A DNA stretch of 64,000 nt, from NCBI GenBank assembly GCA_964389525.1, contig CAYMEX010000004.1, positions 62,001 to 126,000 of the forward strand. The letters run 5' to 3'. Positions 34,959-43,882 of this stretch are shown in pieces. How positions within the stretch are numbered: the first letter of the stretch is position 1; every line of letters starts with the position of its first letter. The notes beneath the pieces are model-generated. The model made no database searches and had not been told where the DNA came from. It was given only the letters and a program-made list of their open reading frames with translations. This DNA comes from JAFLTL01 sp964389525 (GTDB lineage: Bacteria > Bacteroidota > Bacteroidia > Bacteroidales > Muribaculaceae). The position numbers and the translations under genes were made by a program.

Positions 34959-35981
34959 ATGAACACAACCCGGGCCATTGTCGCGGCATTTGCAGCGGCA
35001 ATGGCATTATCATTATCCGCCCAGACAACCGAAACCACGTCCCCAAAAGACAGAGGATACAACACAATCAACCGGCAGACAGCCGAAGCACATATCGGAT
35101 TCCTCGCCGCCGACGAACTCGAAGGACGTGAAGCCGGACACAAAAGCGGACGAATAGCAGGAAACTACGTCGAAGCCCAGCTCAAGGCACTCGGACTCGA
35201 GCCATGGAATGCGACAGGCTACTCACAGTCATTCGACGCATGCCGCGTCGAGCGACAGAAACACGGCCGATACACCGTGCACCCCGACTCAATCGCCAGG
35301 ATCTCCGCAGGAGTACACCAGAGACTGCACCTCCGCAACATCCTCGGCAAGATCACAGGTAAAAACCCCGACGAATACGTAGTGATAGGAGCGCACTACG
35401 ACCACCTCGGCATCGATCCGCTACTCGACGGCGACAAAATCTATAACGGAGCCGACGACAACGCCTCAGGCGTAGCCGCCGTACTCCAGATCGCACGCGC
35501 ATTCATCGCGAGCGGCCAACAGCCCATGCGCACCATCATTTTCGCGCTCTGGGACGGCGAAGAAAAAGGACTCCTCGGCTCCGAATACTTCATGCTCACA
35601 TGGCCCGACCCATCAGCAATCAAAGGCTATCTCAACTTCGACATGATCGGCCGCAACAACAAAGAAGACAACCCCGAACACGTCGTCTACTTCTACACCG
35701 AGGCGCATCCAATCTTCGAGAAGTGGCTGCGCGACGACATCGCCACACGCAGCCTCAACCTAAAGCCCGACTATCGCGCATGGGATCGTCCCATCGGAGG
35801 AGGCGACAACGGATCATTCGCCAGACGCGACATTCCCGTAATATGGTATCACACCGACGGCCACCCCGACTACCACATGCCATCCGACCACACCGACCGC
35901 ATCAACTGGGACAAGACCATCGACATCACCCGCGCCGCCTACCTCAACCTCTGGAACCTCGCCAACACCCCCGCCTACTGA
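34959..35981 (+). CDS. Exported M28 family metallopeptidase
   Basis: 340 residues with a signal peptide (MNTTRAIVAAFAAAMALSLSAQ). The zinc-ligand motifs are in order: H146 in IGAHYDHLG, D166 in GADDNASG, E201-E202 in WDGEEKGLLGSEY, D228 in LNFDMIGR, and a late His in HPDYHMPSDH. This is the set of a two-zinc aminopeptidase of the M28 (Iap/PSMA-like) family. It probably trims peptides in the periplasm. Just after its stop the large hairpin-repeat cluster begins. Confidence 0.9.
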   Translation: MNTTRAIVAAFAAAMALSLSAQTTETTSPKDRGYNTINRQTAEAHIGFLAADELEGREAGHKSGRIAGNYVEAQLKALGLEPWNATGYSQSFDACRVERQKHGRYTVHPDSIARISAGVHQRLHLRNILGKITGKNPDEYVVIGAHYDHLGIDPLLDGDKIYNGADDNASGVAAVLQIARAFIASGQQPMRTIIFALWDGEEKGLLGSEYFMLTWPDPSAIKGYLNFDMIGRNNKEDNPEHVVYFYTEAHPIFEKWLRDDIATRSLNLKPDYRAWDRPIGGGDNGSFARRDIPVIWYHTDGHPDYHMPSDHTDRINWDKTIDITRAAYLNLWNLANTPAY

Positions 35982-36000
35982 TCCCTCAACCGCCCCACAG

Positions 36001-37190
36001 AAACGTCCCCTCCACCTCATCGATACCCTCACTGAGGGTAGGGACGCACGGCTCGTGCGTCCATCGTAACTAAGCTATTGCAGCTAAATCAGCTACCACA
36101 GCTATCACCACACCATATACTACCTCAATATGAGCCGCGGACGCGGCGAAACATACATAGCACCTGGTGACCGAAGGGAACCAGGTGTAAGGCAATCCAC
36201 ATACAAGAGCTGCAGCGCAGCGACACACCTCCCACCACATGCGCCCCTAACCTTAGGTCGACACTCAGGCCACATAATGCCTGAAAGGCATTTCAAAAAA
36301 AAGTAGCCGGGTACACCGTCAGGTGTGCCCGGTAAAAAAAAACGCCCAACAAGCGTGTCTGAAAGACACCTTGTTACACACAAAACTATTGCTACCACAG
36401 CTACATTAGCTATTGCAACTACCATCCCAAAATGCCTGAAAGGCATTTCAAAAAAGTAGCCGGGTACACCGTCAGGTGTGCCCGGTAAAAAACGCCCAAC
36501 AAGCGTGTCTGAAAGACACCTTGTTACACACAAAACTATATCCCCCGGCAGCATAGACACACGCCCCGCGCCCCTTTTATTCACCTTCGGTTTCGCCTAA
36601 AGCAGCTATCACAGCTACATTAGCTATTGCAGCTACCATCCCAAAATGCCTGAAAGGCATTTCAAAAAAGTAGCCGGGTACACCGTCAGGTGTGCCCGGG
36701 AAAAAAACGCCCCCAAAAGCGTGTCTGAAAGACACCTTGTTACACACAACACTATTACAGCTACCACAGCTACATCAGCTATTGCAGCTACCATCCCAAA
36801 ATGCCTGAAAGGCATTTCAAATAAATAGCCGGGTACACCGTCAGGTGTGCCCGGTAAAAAAAAACGCCCAACAAGCGTGTCTGAAAGACACCTTGTTACA
36901 CACCATACTATATCCTCATCCCAGCAACATCGTATGGTGAGCGCCGGGAGGCGCGCCGTTATCGTAAACCCCAGGCGACCGTCAGGAAGCTGGGGTGCAG
37001 GACGATACACAACAGTGAGCCTCGGAGAGGCGATGTAAACTCCCTTCTTGCATGTACTCCGAGGGGCGAAGCCCCGTCTTCTTCAGTAACCGCGCCTGTA
37101 AGGGCGCGGCTACACGACACTCACACCTACCGCGCCCGCAACGCGGGCGACTCCCCCCCCCCAAAAAAAAAGAGGCACCCCGAAGGGCGC
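36001..37190. repeat. 1.2-kb gene-free hairpin-repeat cluster
   Basis: No gene is supported. Contents in order: GGACGCACG palindrome (36041-36062), AGCTA-rich short direct repeats (36070-36110), CACCTGGT/ACCAGGTG hairpin (36160-36190), four copies of the three-hairpin unit (about 36275-36380, 36430-36533, 36644-36745, 36799-36902) separated by CAGCTA repeats, then a CCCCAG/CTGGGG hairpin (36968-36994), GCCTC-GGA-GAGGC (37020-37033), GGGGC-GAA-GCCCC (37062-37075), CGCGCC/GGCGCG (37087-37105) and GCCCGC/GCGGGC (about 37127-37142). Short reading frames here are translations of the repeats. Confidence 0.85.
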
Positions 37191-37199
37191 CCCCGATAT

Positions 37200-38810
37200 T
37201 CATTTTACGACGATCGACCTGAACGCCGGCGACTTCCATTTTAGGAGAAGTGCCCGCACGGCCGCATATTCCGCCGGACTATATATACTCTTTTTGAGAC
37301 TGATCTGTCTGGTGATCGTCACCGTGTCGCCATTATTGACAACCTGCAGTTCCACGCTGCCCGCGGCATTCTCAATCTTCTCGTTCTTGCTCTCACTCGA
37401 CGAAGATACACCATTGAGCTTGATCGTATAGACACACTTTTCATCGATAGCATACGGAACTTCAAAAAGATCCTTGCGCGACGACTGCAGCGACTGCATG
37501 CCCCAGCTGTCAACACCCTTCGACGGAGCCGCAATTGTATAAACCATATACGGTTCCCTCGTCACAACCGAGCCGGCCTTGATCGAGCATTCGCCATCGA
37601 TACCGGCCAGCGAACAATCCTCGCTTATCACCTTCACCGAGTCGGCCGAGAGAGCGATCGTTGCCGAGCAATCAACCTTCACGGTAGCAGGAGCAACCGC
37701 AACCTCGTTGCCTGCAAGATCATATATCACATCACGGTCGGCACGGATAGCCGCGTTATACTCACCCTCGCGGCTCGGATCATAGAACTTGCCGTCAGCC
37801 ATCACGAGATACCGCGATATACTGCGCACATTCTTTGCTACGATCTCCTTGGGGAACACGACAACCATTTGTGCATCCACACCCTCGCCGCGAAGTATCT
37901 TTGCCATGGCGGCAGCTTTCTCGGCGGGCGTACCGTATGCGCTCCTGACGACCTCCGAGCACTGACGGAGCCTATAGCCGGTGAGATCGGGAGTCACACC
38001 GCCGGTAGCGATGCGGCTGCGCATGAACTTCTGTACGGCAGCGATCTTGCCTTCTGTCGACATCGTGTCCGCAACCACGCCGGGCAGACGGAAGATATCA
38101 CGGGTTTCGATAGACATAGGACGCAGATCTTCGGCGAGCGACTGCGCCGTTGTGGCCGTTAGGCGGATAGCACCGGTATGGTTGGCCGGCCCGTACTGGT
38201 CGCCGGATGCTGCCGGAATATTGCGGAAAGTCCATGTATATGTGTTACCCTTTATCACAGGCGACACTTTCGTTCCCTCGACACTCCAGTTGAGTTTCTT
38301 GTCGCCGTCAGGAAGATTGACAACGATCTTATACTCCTTTATGTCGGCACCCTGAACCGGGATGATACGGTCTATGTCGAGAGGCGACTTGCCTGTCCCC
38401 TTGATGCTGTACGACAGCGTGGAGGTGGCACCCGTCTCAAGACCCGTGTGCGTGACTACCATTTCGCGCAGACCGTTGTAGGCGGCCGAGTTGGCTGCCG
38501 CCGACGGAAGCACCTCATTGAAAGCGTTTGCAGGAGCGTCAATACGCGTTCCGTCTTTCTGTATCGTGTAGCACTCGTTTATCTTCAGCTTCTGGAAATC
38601 GGGATTATAGACTATGAAAGTCTCGCCGAAAAGAGAGTTGAAAGCAAACTGCGTGTTATAGGTCAGCGACTTGTTATAATCAAAGTCTACAGAGCCGTCA
38701 GGGTTGAGCGTATAGGTCTCAGTGACACTGTTAAGCGTAGCGTCGCTGTTCTGTGCGCCGGCTGCGGTGGCGGCAAATGCGGCAAATGCCGATATTATGA
38801 GCTTTTTCAT
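37200..38810 (-). CDS. Exported DUF3857-type transglutaminase-fold protein lacking catalytic residues
   Basis: 536 residues with a signal peptide (MKKLIISAFAAFAATAAGAQ). The N-terminal ~230 residues are a DUF3857-like beta domain. The following transglutaminase-like region aligns with the neighbouring paralogue, but the Cys in that protein's GVCKDKAA is replaced by Thr (T294 in YGTPAEKAA). The His is also missing, since SRYLVM stands where NHCVAV is expected; only the Asp (D344 in KFYDPSREG) is kept. It is probably a structural or binding protein. It follows the 654-residue paralogue by 10 bp, so the two likely work together. Confidence 0.8.
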   Translation of the reverse strand: MKKLIISAFAAFAATAAGAQNSDATLNSVTETYTLNPDGSVDFDYNKSLTYNTQFAFNSLFGETFIVYNPDFQKLKINECYTIQKDGTRIDAPANAFNEVLPSAAANSAAYNGLREMVVTHTGLETGATSTLSYSIKGTGKSPLDIDRIIPVQGADIKEYKIVVNLPDGDKKLNWSVEGTKVSPVIKGNTYTWTFRNIPAASGDQYGPANHTGAIRLTATTAQSLAEDLRPMSIETRDIFRLPGVVADTMSTEGKIAAVQKFMRSRIATGGVTPDLTGYRLRQCSEVVRSAYGTPAEKAAAMAKILRGEGVDAQMVVVFPKEIVAKNVRSISRYLVMADGKFYDPSREGEYNAAIRADRDVIYDLAGNEVAVAPATVKVDCSATIALSADSVKVISEDCSLAGIDGECSIKAGSVVTREPYMVYTIAAPSKGVDSWGMQSLQSSRKDLFEVPYAIDEKCVYTIKLNGVSSSSESKNEKIENAAGSVELQVVNNGDTVTITRQISLKKSIYSPAEYAAVRALLLKWKSPAFRSIVVK

Positions 38811-38820
38811 CTCCTTGCGG

Positions 38821-40785
38821 TTATTTCTTTACGAAAACAAATTCTGAATCAGCCAGATCCTTATAAGCCTTTACGGCACTGCGGAAGTTTGCCCAGTCTC
38901 CGGACTCATATACTCGCTTGCCGAGCGAAATTTTCGCATCCACCTTCACGATGTTCCCCGTTCCGCTTATGCTGCTGCTGAACGAAGCCACGTCAGAGTT
39001 CACATCGACATTGCTGGCTGAGTCCGATGCGCCGTCCATCCGGTAGCCCTTGGGAAGCGTCATGGTCTCCTTCAGTTCCACCAGGCGTGAGCACGAATCC
39101 TTGAACCCGTAGTCGCGCGACTCTTTGCTTGTGTCGATACGCATAAACGATTTCACTCCGCTGTACAGATTGCTGAGCACAAACGAGCGGCATATCATCA
39201 CGCCGTCACCGGCGACAGCATAGTCGGGTATTATGAACTTCATCTTCAGCTCCACCGGACCCTTCTGATAGTCTTTGGCATCCGGGCATGAGTAGCTTAT
39301 CAGCTTGGCCTGAGGCGACACACGCTGCAGCTCCGCCTCAAGAGCACGGCTCACACGTCCGGCATAGCTCTGCAGGAATGGGCGGCGCACGGCGGCATCC
39401 GACTGTCCCTCGGCATTCACCATCACCTCACCCTCGAGAGTTCCGTCGGGCAGCAGACGCGTGTTTGCGGTGAGCTTGAAGAAATGGTTTTCAGGAGCCG
39501 ACACCGGAGTAAGCAGCAGATCGCTTCCCTCAGGCACTCCCGGCAGATAATTCTGCTGCTGCTCGGCACTCGACCACAGCTCGCGGTTGAAAGGCACCCA
39601 TGTCGGGTCAAGCGGCATATACTGTCCGTTGCTGAGTTTCACCACAGCCACACAGTGGTTGAAGTGGTCAGCCGGGATCTTCTCGATGCGCGAGCCGGCC
39701 ATCGTCATTGCCGGATAAGCCTCGAAACCTGCCATTCTCAGCATCGAGATGAGAAGAGCCGCCTTGTCCTTGCACACACCGGCGCGGTCGGTGAAATTAG
39801 TGCGGGTATTGTGCAGGGTGTAGCCCTCGCCCTTGCCCATCGATATTCCAGAATAGCGCATGTTGTCGGCAACCCAGTGCGTCAGTATCGCTATACGCTC
39901 CATCTCGTCGGTCTTGCCGCGCAGAAGCTCATCAACCTTCTTCTGAGCCTCGGGAGTCGGGTCGAAGCTGCCGTAATCCTCGTTGACCTTGTTGAACCAG
40001 AGCGATTTCTCCTTCCAGTCGGGAGTCGACGACATCATCAGTTTCGGAGCAACGTCATAGAGATCGACCATATTGGGCTCGGTCGAAGTAGGCAGAGCAT
40101 CGTTCACGGCGAAAGTATAGACCGTGCGGTCGCCGTCAAATTTCACCGAACTGCCGCAATCGCCCTGGAAGAACTCATACTGCACCTCCTTGTCGCGGGG
40201 CACGCTCACACGATACACCTTACGCACCGTCGGGCTGCTCACCCAGAAAGGCACAATGTCGTAGAACTCGCCACGCATCGGCGGCACGAAACGCTCCTCG
40301 TCGCTCTCACCCGACGCGAGCAACGCATACGTGAAGCCCTTTTTGTTGATCGTGTAGTCGATCACGTCGCCCGGCTCGAGCATCCCCGGCTCCATCATTA
40401 TCTGGCGTGCGCCCCAGTAAATGGCGCGGGCGGGAGCCGCATAATCGCACGCCTTGGACACATTCATATCGGTGACATTGCCGTCGCGATGATACACCTT
40501 CATCTCGGCGAACTCGGCGAACGCCGTCAGAGGATCGTAGTCATATTTCACGACACGGTTGGCGAGAGCACCGTTCTCGTTGTTGATCTGAATGACGCGG
40601 CGGATGACAAACTTGCCGGAACCGAGCTCCGACACCTCGACGCTTGTACTGTCGAGCAGCACCGTCTCCGCGCTTTCAGCGAAAGCCTTGTTGGCCGCCG
40701 CCTCTGCCTGTTGGGCTCTCCAGTCCTGAGCCGAAAGCGACAGCGGCAGGCCGATGGAGCAGCATAGTAATGATAGCAGTCTCAT
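38821..40785 (-). CDS. Exported DUF3857/transglutaminase-like protein
   Basis: 654 residues with a signal peptide (MRLLSLLCCSIGLPLSLSAQ). DUF3857 occupies ~45-235. The transglutaminase domain has the full triad: C337 in RAGVCKDKAALL, H376 in NHCVAVVKL and D392 in MPLDPTW. A C-terminal DUF2569/DUF3858-like beta region follows. Such proteins act in the periplasm on unknown protein substrates. It is the first gene of a two-gene unit with an apparently inactive paralogue. Confidence 0.88.
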   Translation of the reverse strand: MRLLSLLCCSIGLPLSLSAQDWRAQQAEAAANKAFAESAETVLLDSTSVEVSELGSGKFVIRRVIQINNENGALANRVVKYDYDPLTAFAEFAEMKVYHRDGNVTDMNVSKACDYAAPARAIYWGARQIMMEPGMLEPGDVIDYTINKKGFTYALLASGESDEERFVPPMRGEFYDIVPFWVSSPTVRKVYRVSVPRDKEVQYEFFQGDCGSSVKFDGDRTVYTFAVNDALPTSTEPNMVDLYDVAPKLMMSSTPDWKEKSLWFNKVNEDYGSFDPTPEAQKKVDELLRGKTDEMERIAILTHWVADNMRYSGISMGKGEGYTLHNTRTNFTDRAGVCKDKAALLISMLRMAGFEAYPAMTMAGSRIEKIPADHFNHCVAVVKLSNGQYMPLDPTWVPFNRELWSSAEQQQNYLPGVPEGSDLLLTPVSAPENHFFKLTANTRLLPDGTLEGEVMVNAEGQSDAAVRRPFLQSYAGRVSRALEAELQRVSPQAKLISYSCPDAKDYQKGPVELKMKFIIPDYAVAGDGVMICRSFVLSNLYSGVKSFMRIDTSKESRDYGFKDSCSRLVELKETMTLPKGYRMDGASDSASNVDVNSDVASFSSSISGTGNIVKVDAKISLGKRVYESGDWANFRSAVKAYKDLADSEFVFVKK

Positions 40786-40902
40786 TGCGATTTATGATGT
40801 TGATTGTTTTATTATTTCGTATATGCAAATGTAGCTTTTATTTCTCAAAATTACCATCCCCGGTCCCGATACGGTGTGTTAAATGGCCAACTCCTGATTA
40901 AT

Positions 40903-40943
40903 AACAAAAAAATCCCCATATCATCTTACCGATGACATGGGGG
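40903..40943 (-). terminator. Terminator of the lysC-lysA-ABC-F block
   Basis: Arms CCCCATATCATC (40914-40925) and GATGACATGGGG (40931-40942), with one mismatch. On the minus strand it is followed by GATTTTTTTGTT. It lies ~110 bp after the ABC-F stop. Confidence 0.8.
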
Positions 40944-40997
40944 AATCTCTATTGTATATCGTATCTTTACCGGAGCATAAACGCATTTCGGCTGAAA

Positions 40998-41022
40998 GTA
41001 GGGACGCACGGCGCGTGCGTCC
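40998..41022. repeat. Interspersed palindrome, GGACGCACG family
   Basis: Same unit as at 4425 with loop GCG instead of GCT. It lies between the ABC-F stop and its terminator, so it would be transcribed. Confidence 0.8.
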
Positions 41023-41054
41023 GCCTTAACCTCAATCAGTTACGCCCTCACGCA

Positions 41055-42677
41055 TCAGAGGCTCTTTCCATAGAGTCTCTCGCGGGCCGCCTGCACGCGC
41101 TCGTCGGTGATATAGTCGTCATACTCCGTCATCTTGTCGATGATACCGTTAGGAGTCAGCTCGATGATGCGGTTCGATATCGTCTGTATGAACTCATGGT
41201 CATGCGATGCCATGAGTATGTTGCCCTTGAATCCCTGAAGCGTATTGTTGAACGCCTGGATCGACTCAAGGTCAAGATGGTTGGTCGGAGAGTCAAGTAT
41301 AAGCGTGTTGGCGTCGCTCATCATCATGCGCGCGATCATGCAGCGCATCTTCTCGCCTCCCGACAGCACCGACGCCTTTTTCAGCACCTCCTCGCCCGAG
41401 AAAAGCATCTTGCCGAGGAAGCCCTTGAGATAGATCTCGCTCGAGTCATTGCTGAACTGACAGAGCCAGTCCACAAGGTTCAGGTCAGTGTTGAAGAAAG
41501 CCGAGTTGTCGAGCGGCAGATAGGCGGTCGTGATCGTCTGGCCCCAGTCATAAGTGCCCTCGTCGGCCTTGCGGTTGCCCGTGATGATCTCAAAAAGGGC
41601 CGTCATGGCTCTCGGGTCATGCGACAGGAAAGTCACCTTATCCCCTTTCTCGATCTGGAAATTCACATCCTTGAAGAGCATCTCTCCGTCGATGCTTGCC
41701 GTCAGACCCTTAACCTCCAGTATCTTGTTGCCCGGCTCGCGGTTCGGAGTGAAGATTATGCCCGGATAGCGGCGCGACGACGGCTGTATCTCCTCGACAT
41801 TGAGTTTCTCAAGCATCTTCTTGCGCGACGTCGTCTGTTTGCTCTTCGACACATTAGCGCTGAAACGCTGTATGAACTCCATGAGCTCCTTCCTCTTCTC
41901 CTCAGCCTTCTTGTTTGCCTGCTGCTGCTGACGCAGAGCAAGCTGGCTCGACTGATACCAGAAGCTGTAGTTGCCGGCGAAGAGCGATACCTTGCTGTAG
42001 TCGATGTCGAGCGTGTGGGTCGACACGGAGTCAAGGAAGTGGCGGTCGTGCGACACGATCAGCACCGTGTTCTCAAACTTCGACAGATAGTCCTCGAGCC
42101 ATGCCACCGTTTCAAGATCAAGGTCATTGGTCGGCTCGTCGAGCAGCAGGTTGTCGGGGTTGCCGAAAAGAGCCTTGGCAAGAAGTACACGCACCTTCTC
42201 GTTAGCGCTCATGTCGCGCATCAGAGTGTAGTGGTTTTCCTCCTTTATGCCGAGACCCGAGAGCAGCGCGGCTGCGTCGCTTTCGGCATTCCATCCCTCG
42301 AGCTCGGCGAATTTCTCCTCAAGCTCCGAGGCGCGTATGCCGTCCTCGTCCGTGAAGTCACCCTTCGAGTAGAGGGCGTTTTTCTCCTGTATGATGTCCC
42401 AGAGCACAGTGTGACCCATCATCACCGTGTCGAGCACCGTGTAGTCGTCAAATTTGAAGTGATCCTGTTCGAGCACGCTAAGGCGTTCGCCGGGGCCGAG
42501 AGTCACAGTGCCGTGTGTCGGCGCGAGCTCCCCGCTCAATATTCTCATCAGAGTTGATTTTCCCGCACCGTTGGCGCCTATCACACCATAGCAGTTGCCG
42601 GCTGTGAATTTCAGGTTGACATCCTGAAAAAGCACACGCTTGCCGAACTGGATTCCAAGATTGCTTACTGTTATCAC
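41055..42677 (-). CDS. ABC-F family ATPase (YbiT/EttA-like)
   Basis: 540 residues with two ABC domains and no membrane segments. Domain 1: Walker A GANGAGKST near residue 37, Walker B LLLDEPTNDLD. Domain 2: the P-loop is degenerate (FLSHDPRAMTALFEI instead of GxNGxGKT), but the signature LSGGEKMRCMIARMM and Walker B LILDSPTNHLD (Ser for Glu) are recognisable, a pattern common in YbiT-like members of Bacteroidetes. It probably acts on ribosomes. It lies 25 bp after lysA. Confidence 0.88.
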   Translation of the reverse strand: MITVSNLGIQFGKRVLFQDVNLKFTAGNCYGVIGANGAGKSTLMRILSGELAPTHGTVTLGPGERLSVLEQDHFKFDDYTVLDTVMMGHTVLWDIIQEKNALYSKGDFTDEDGIRASELEEKFAELEGWNAESDAAALLSGLGIKEENHYTLMRDMSANEKVRVLLAKALFGNPDNLLLDEPTNDLDLETVAWLEDYLSKFENTVLIVSHDRHFLDSVSTHTLDIDYSKVSLFAGNYSFWYQSSQLALRQQQQANKKAEEKRKELMEFIQRFSANVSKSKQTTSRKKMLEKLNVEEIQPSSRRYPGIIFTPNREPGNKILEVKGLTASIDGEMLFKDVNFQIEKGDKVTFLSHDPRAMTALFEIITGNRKADEGTYDWGQTITTAYLPLDNSAFFNTDLNLVDWLCQFSNDSSEIYLKGFLGKMLFSGEEVLKKASVLSGGEKMRCMIARMMMSDANTLILDSPTNHLDLESIQAFNNTLQGFKGNILMASHDHEFIQTISNRIIELTPNGIIDKMTEYDDYITDERVQAARERLYGKSL

Positions 42678-42702
42678 TTGCTTCTCTTCTTCTTACGTTT
42701 CG

Positions 42703-43863
42703 TCATTTCGTCTCGCCCGGCAGATCATAGAACGAAGCCGGGAGTTCACGCAGATTGTAGCGCGATGCCATGATCTGCCCGTAGGCACCTGCCGAACGCA
42801 GGGCAAGCAGATCGCCACGCTTCACCTCACGCAGTTTCTCGTCGCGGGCAAAGCAGTCGGTCGACTCGCATATCGGACCTACCACGTCATACGTCTCTGT
42901 CTTAGCGTCTGCAGCTGCCGTAAGGTTCTCGATATTGTGGTGTGCCTGATAGAGAGCCGGACGGATAAGATCGGTAAAGCCAGCATCGACGATCGCAAAC
43001 TTGCGGTTGACACCCTGCTTAACATAAGTCACACGCGTGATCAGAGATCCGCACTGTGCCACTACCGAGCGGCCAAGCTCGAAATGCAGCTCCTGACCCT
43101 CGCGCAGTTTTATCGCGTCAAACACTCTGAAATAGCCCTCGAAGTCAGGTATCGGATGACCGTCAGGATCGTCATAGTCTATGCCGAGGCCGCCGCCGAC
43201 ATTGATTGTCTTGAACGACACACCCTTGGCTTCCCACTCGTCGAGCATACGGTTCACTGTCTCGGCGAGCATCGCATATGGAGTCATGTCAAGAAGCTGC
43301 GAGCCGATATGGAAATGCAGCCCCGTCACCTCTATGTTCTCAAGATTCTGAGCCAGAGCCACAACCTCGTCGATCTGCGTCAGAGGTATGCCGAACTTGT
43401 TTTCCGACGTGCCGGTAGTGATGTATTTGTGCGTGTGGGCGTCGATGTCCGGATTGACACGGAATGCCACACGGGCTTTCTTGCCGGCCTCGCCGGCAAG
43501 CTCATTGATAACCTCGAGCTCGGGAACCGACTCGACGTTGAAACAGGCGATGCCATGCTCAAGACCGAGACGTATCTCGGCGTCGGTCTTGCCTACCCCG
43601 GCAAAAACGACCTTGTCGGCCGGAATGCCGGCCTCGATCGCAGCCTTCACCTCGCCGCCGCTCACACAGTCGGCTCCAAGACCGGCTTCGGCGATCTCGT
43701 CGAGAATAGCGCCGTTGGCATTGGCCTTCAGAGCATAGTGCACCCGGTAGGCCGGGCGTGTGGCAAGACAGCCGTTGATCGTTGCGAGAGTCTCTCTCAG
43801 CAACTTGATATCGTAATAATAAAACGGAGTCGTCACTCCGGCGAAATCTGCTATTGGAAACAT
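42703..43863 (-). CDS. lysA: Diaminopimelate decarboxylase
   Basis: 386 residues, a fold type III PLP enzyme that makes L-lysine from meso-diaminopimelate. The PLP lysine is K46 in RVHYALKANAN. GLGADCVSGGEVKAA, HFHIGSQLLD, NVGGGLGIDYD and the active-site Cys in GPICESTDCF complete the family set. It is slightly shorter than the E. coli enzyme but typical for Bacteroidales. It lies 19 bp after the aspartokinase gene, in a lysine-biosynthesis pair. Confidence 0.95.
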   Translation of the reverse strand: MFPIADFAGVTTPFYYYDIKLLRETLATINGCLATRPAYRVHYALKANANGAILDEIAEAGLGADCVSGGEVKAAIEAGIPADKVVFAGVGKTDAEIRLGLEHGIACFNVESVPELEVINELAGEAGKKARVAFRVNPDIDAHTHKYITTGTSENKFGIPLTQIDEVVALAQNLENIEVTGLHFHIGSQLLDMTPYAMLAETVNRMLDEWEAKGVSFKTINVGGGLGIDYDDPDGHPIPDFEGYFRVFDAIKLREGQELHFELGRSVVAQCGSLITRVTYVKQGVNRKFAIVDAGFTDLIRPALYQAHHNIENLTAAADAKTETYDVVGPICESTDCFARDEKLREVKRGDLLALRSAGAYGQIMASRYNLRELPASFYDLPGETK

Positions 43864-43882
43864 TCTTTACCTTGCTATGGTA

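Noticed and set aside
36120..37010. Small frames with repeated VTRCLSDTLVG and MPFRHFG text
   Set aside because: Direct translations of the three-hairpin repeat; no start-site, codon or conservation support for coding.
36001..37190. CRISPR-like array because of regular repeats
   Set aside because: Repeat units are about 100 bp with internal stems, the spacers are themselves repeated CAGCTA text, and no cas genes are present.
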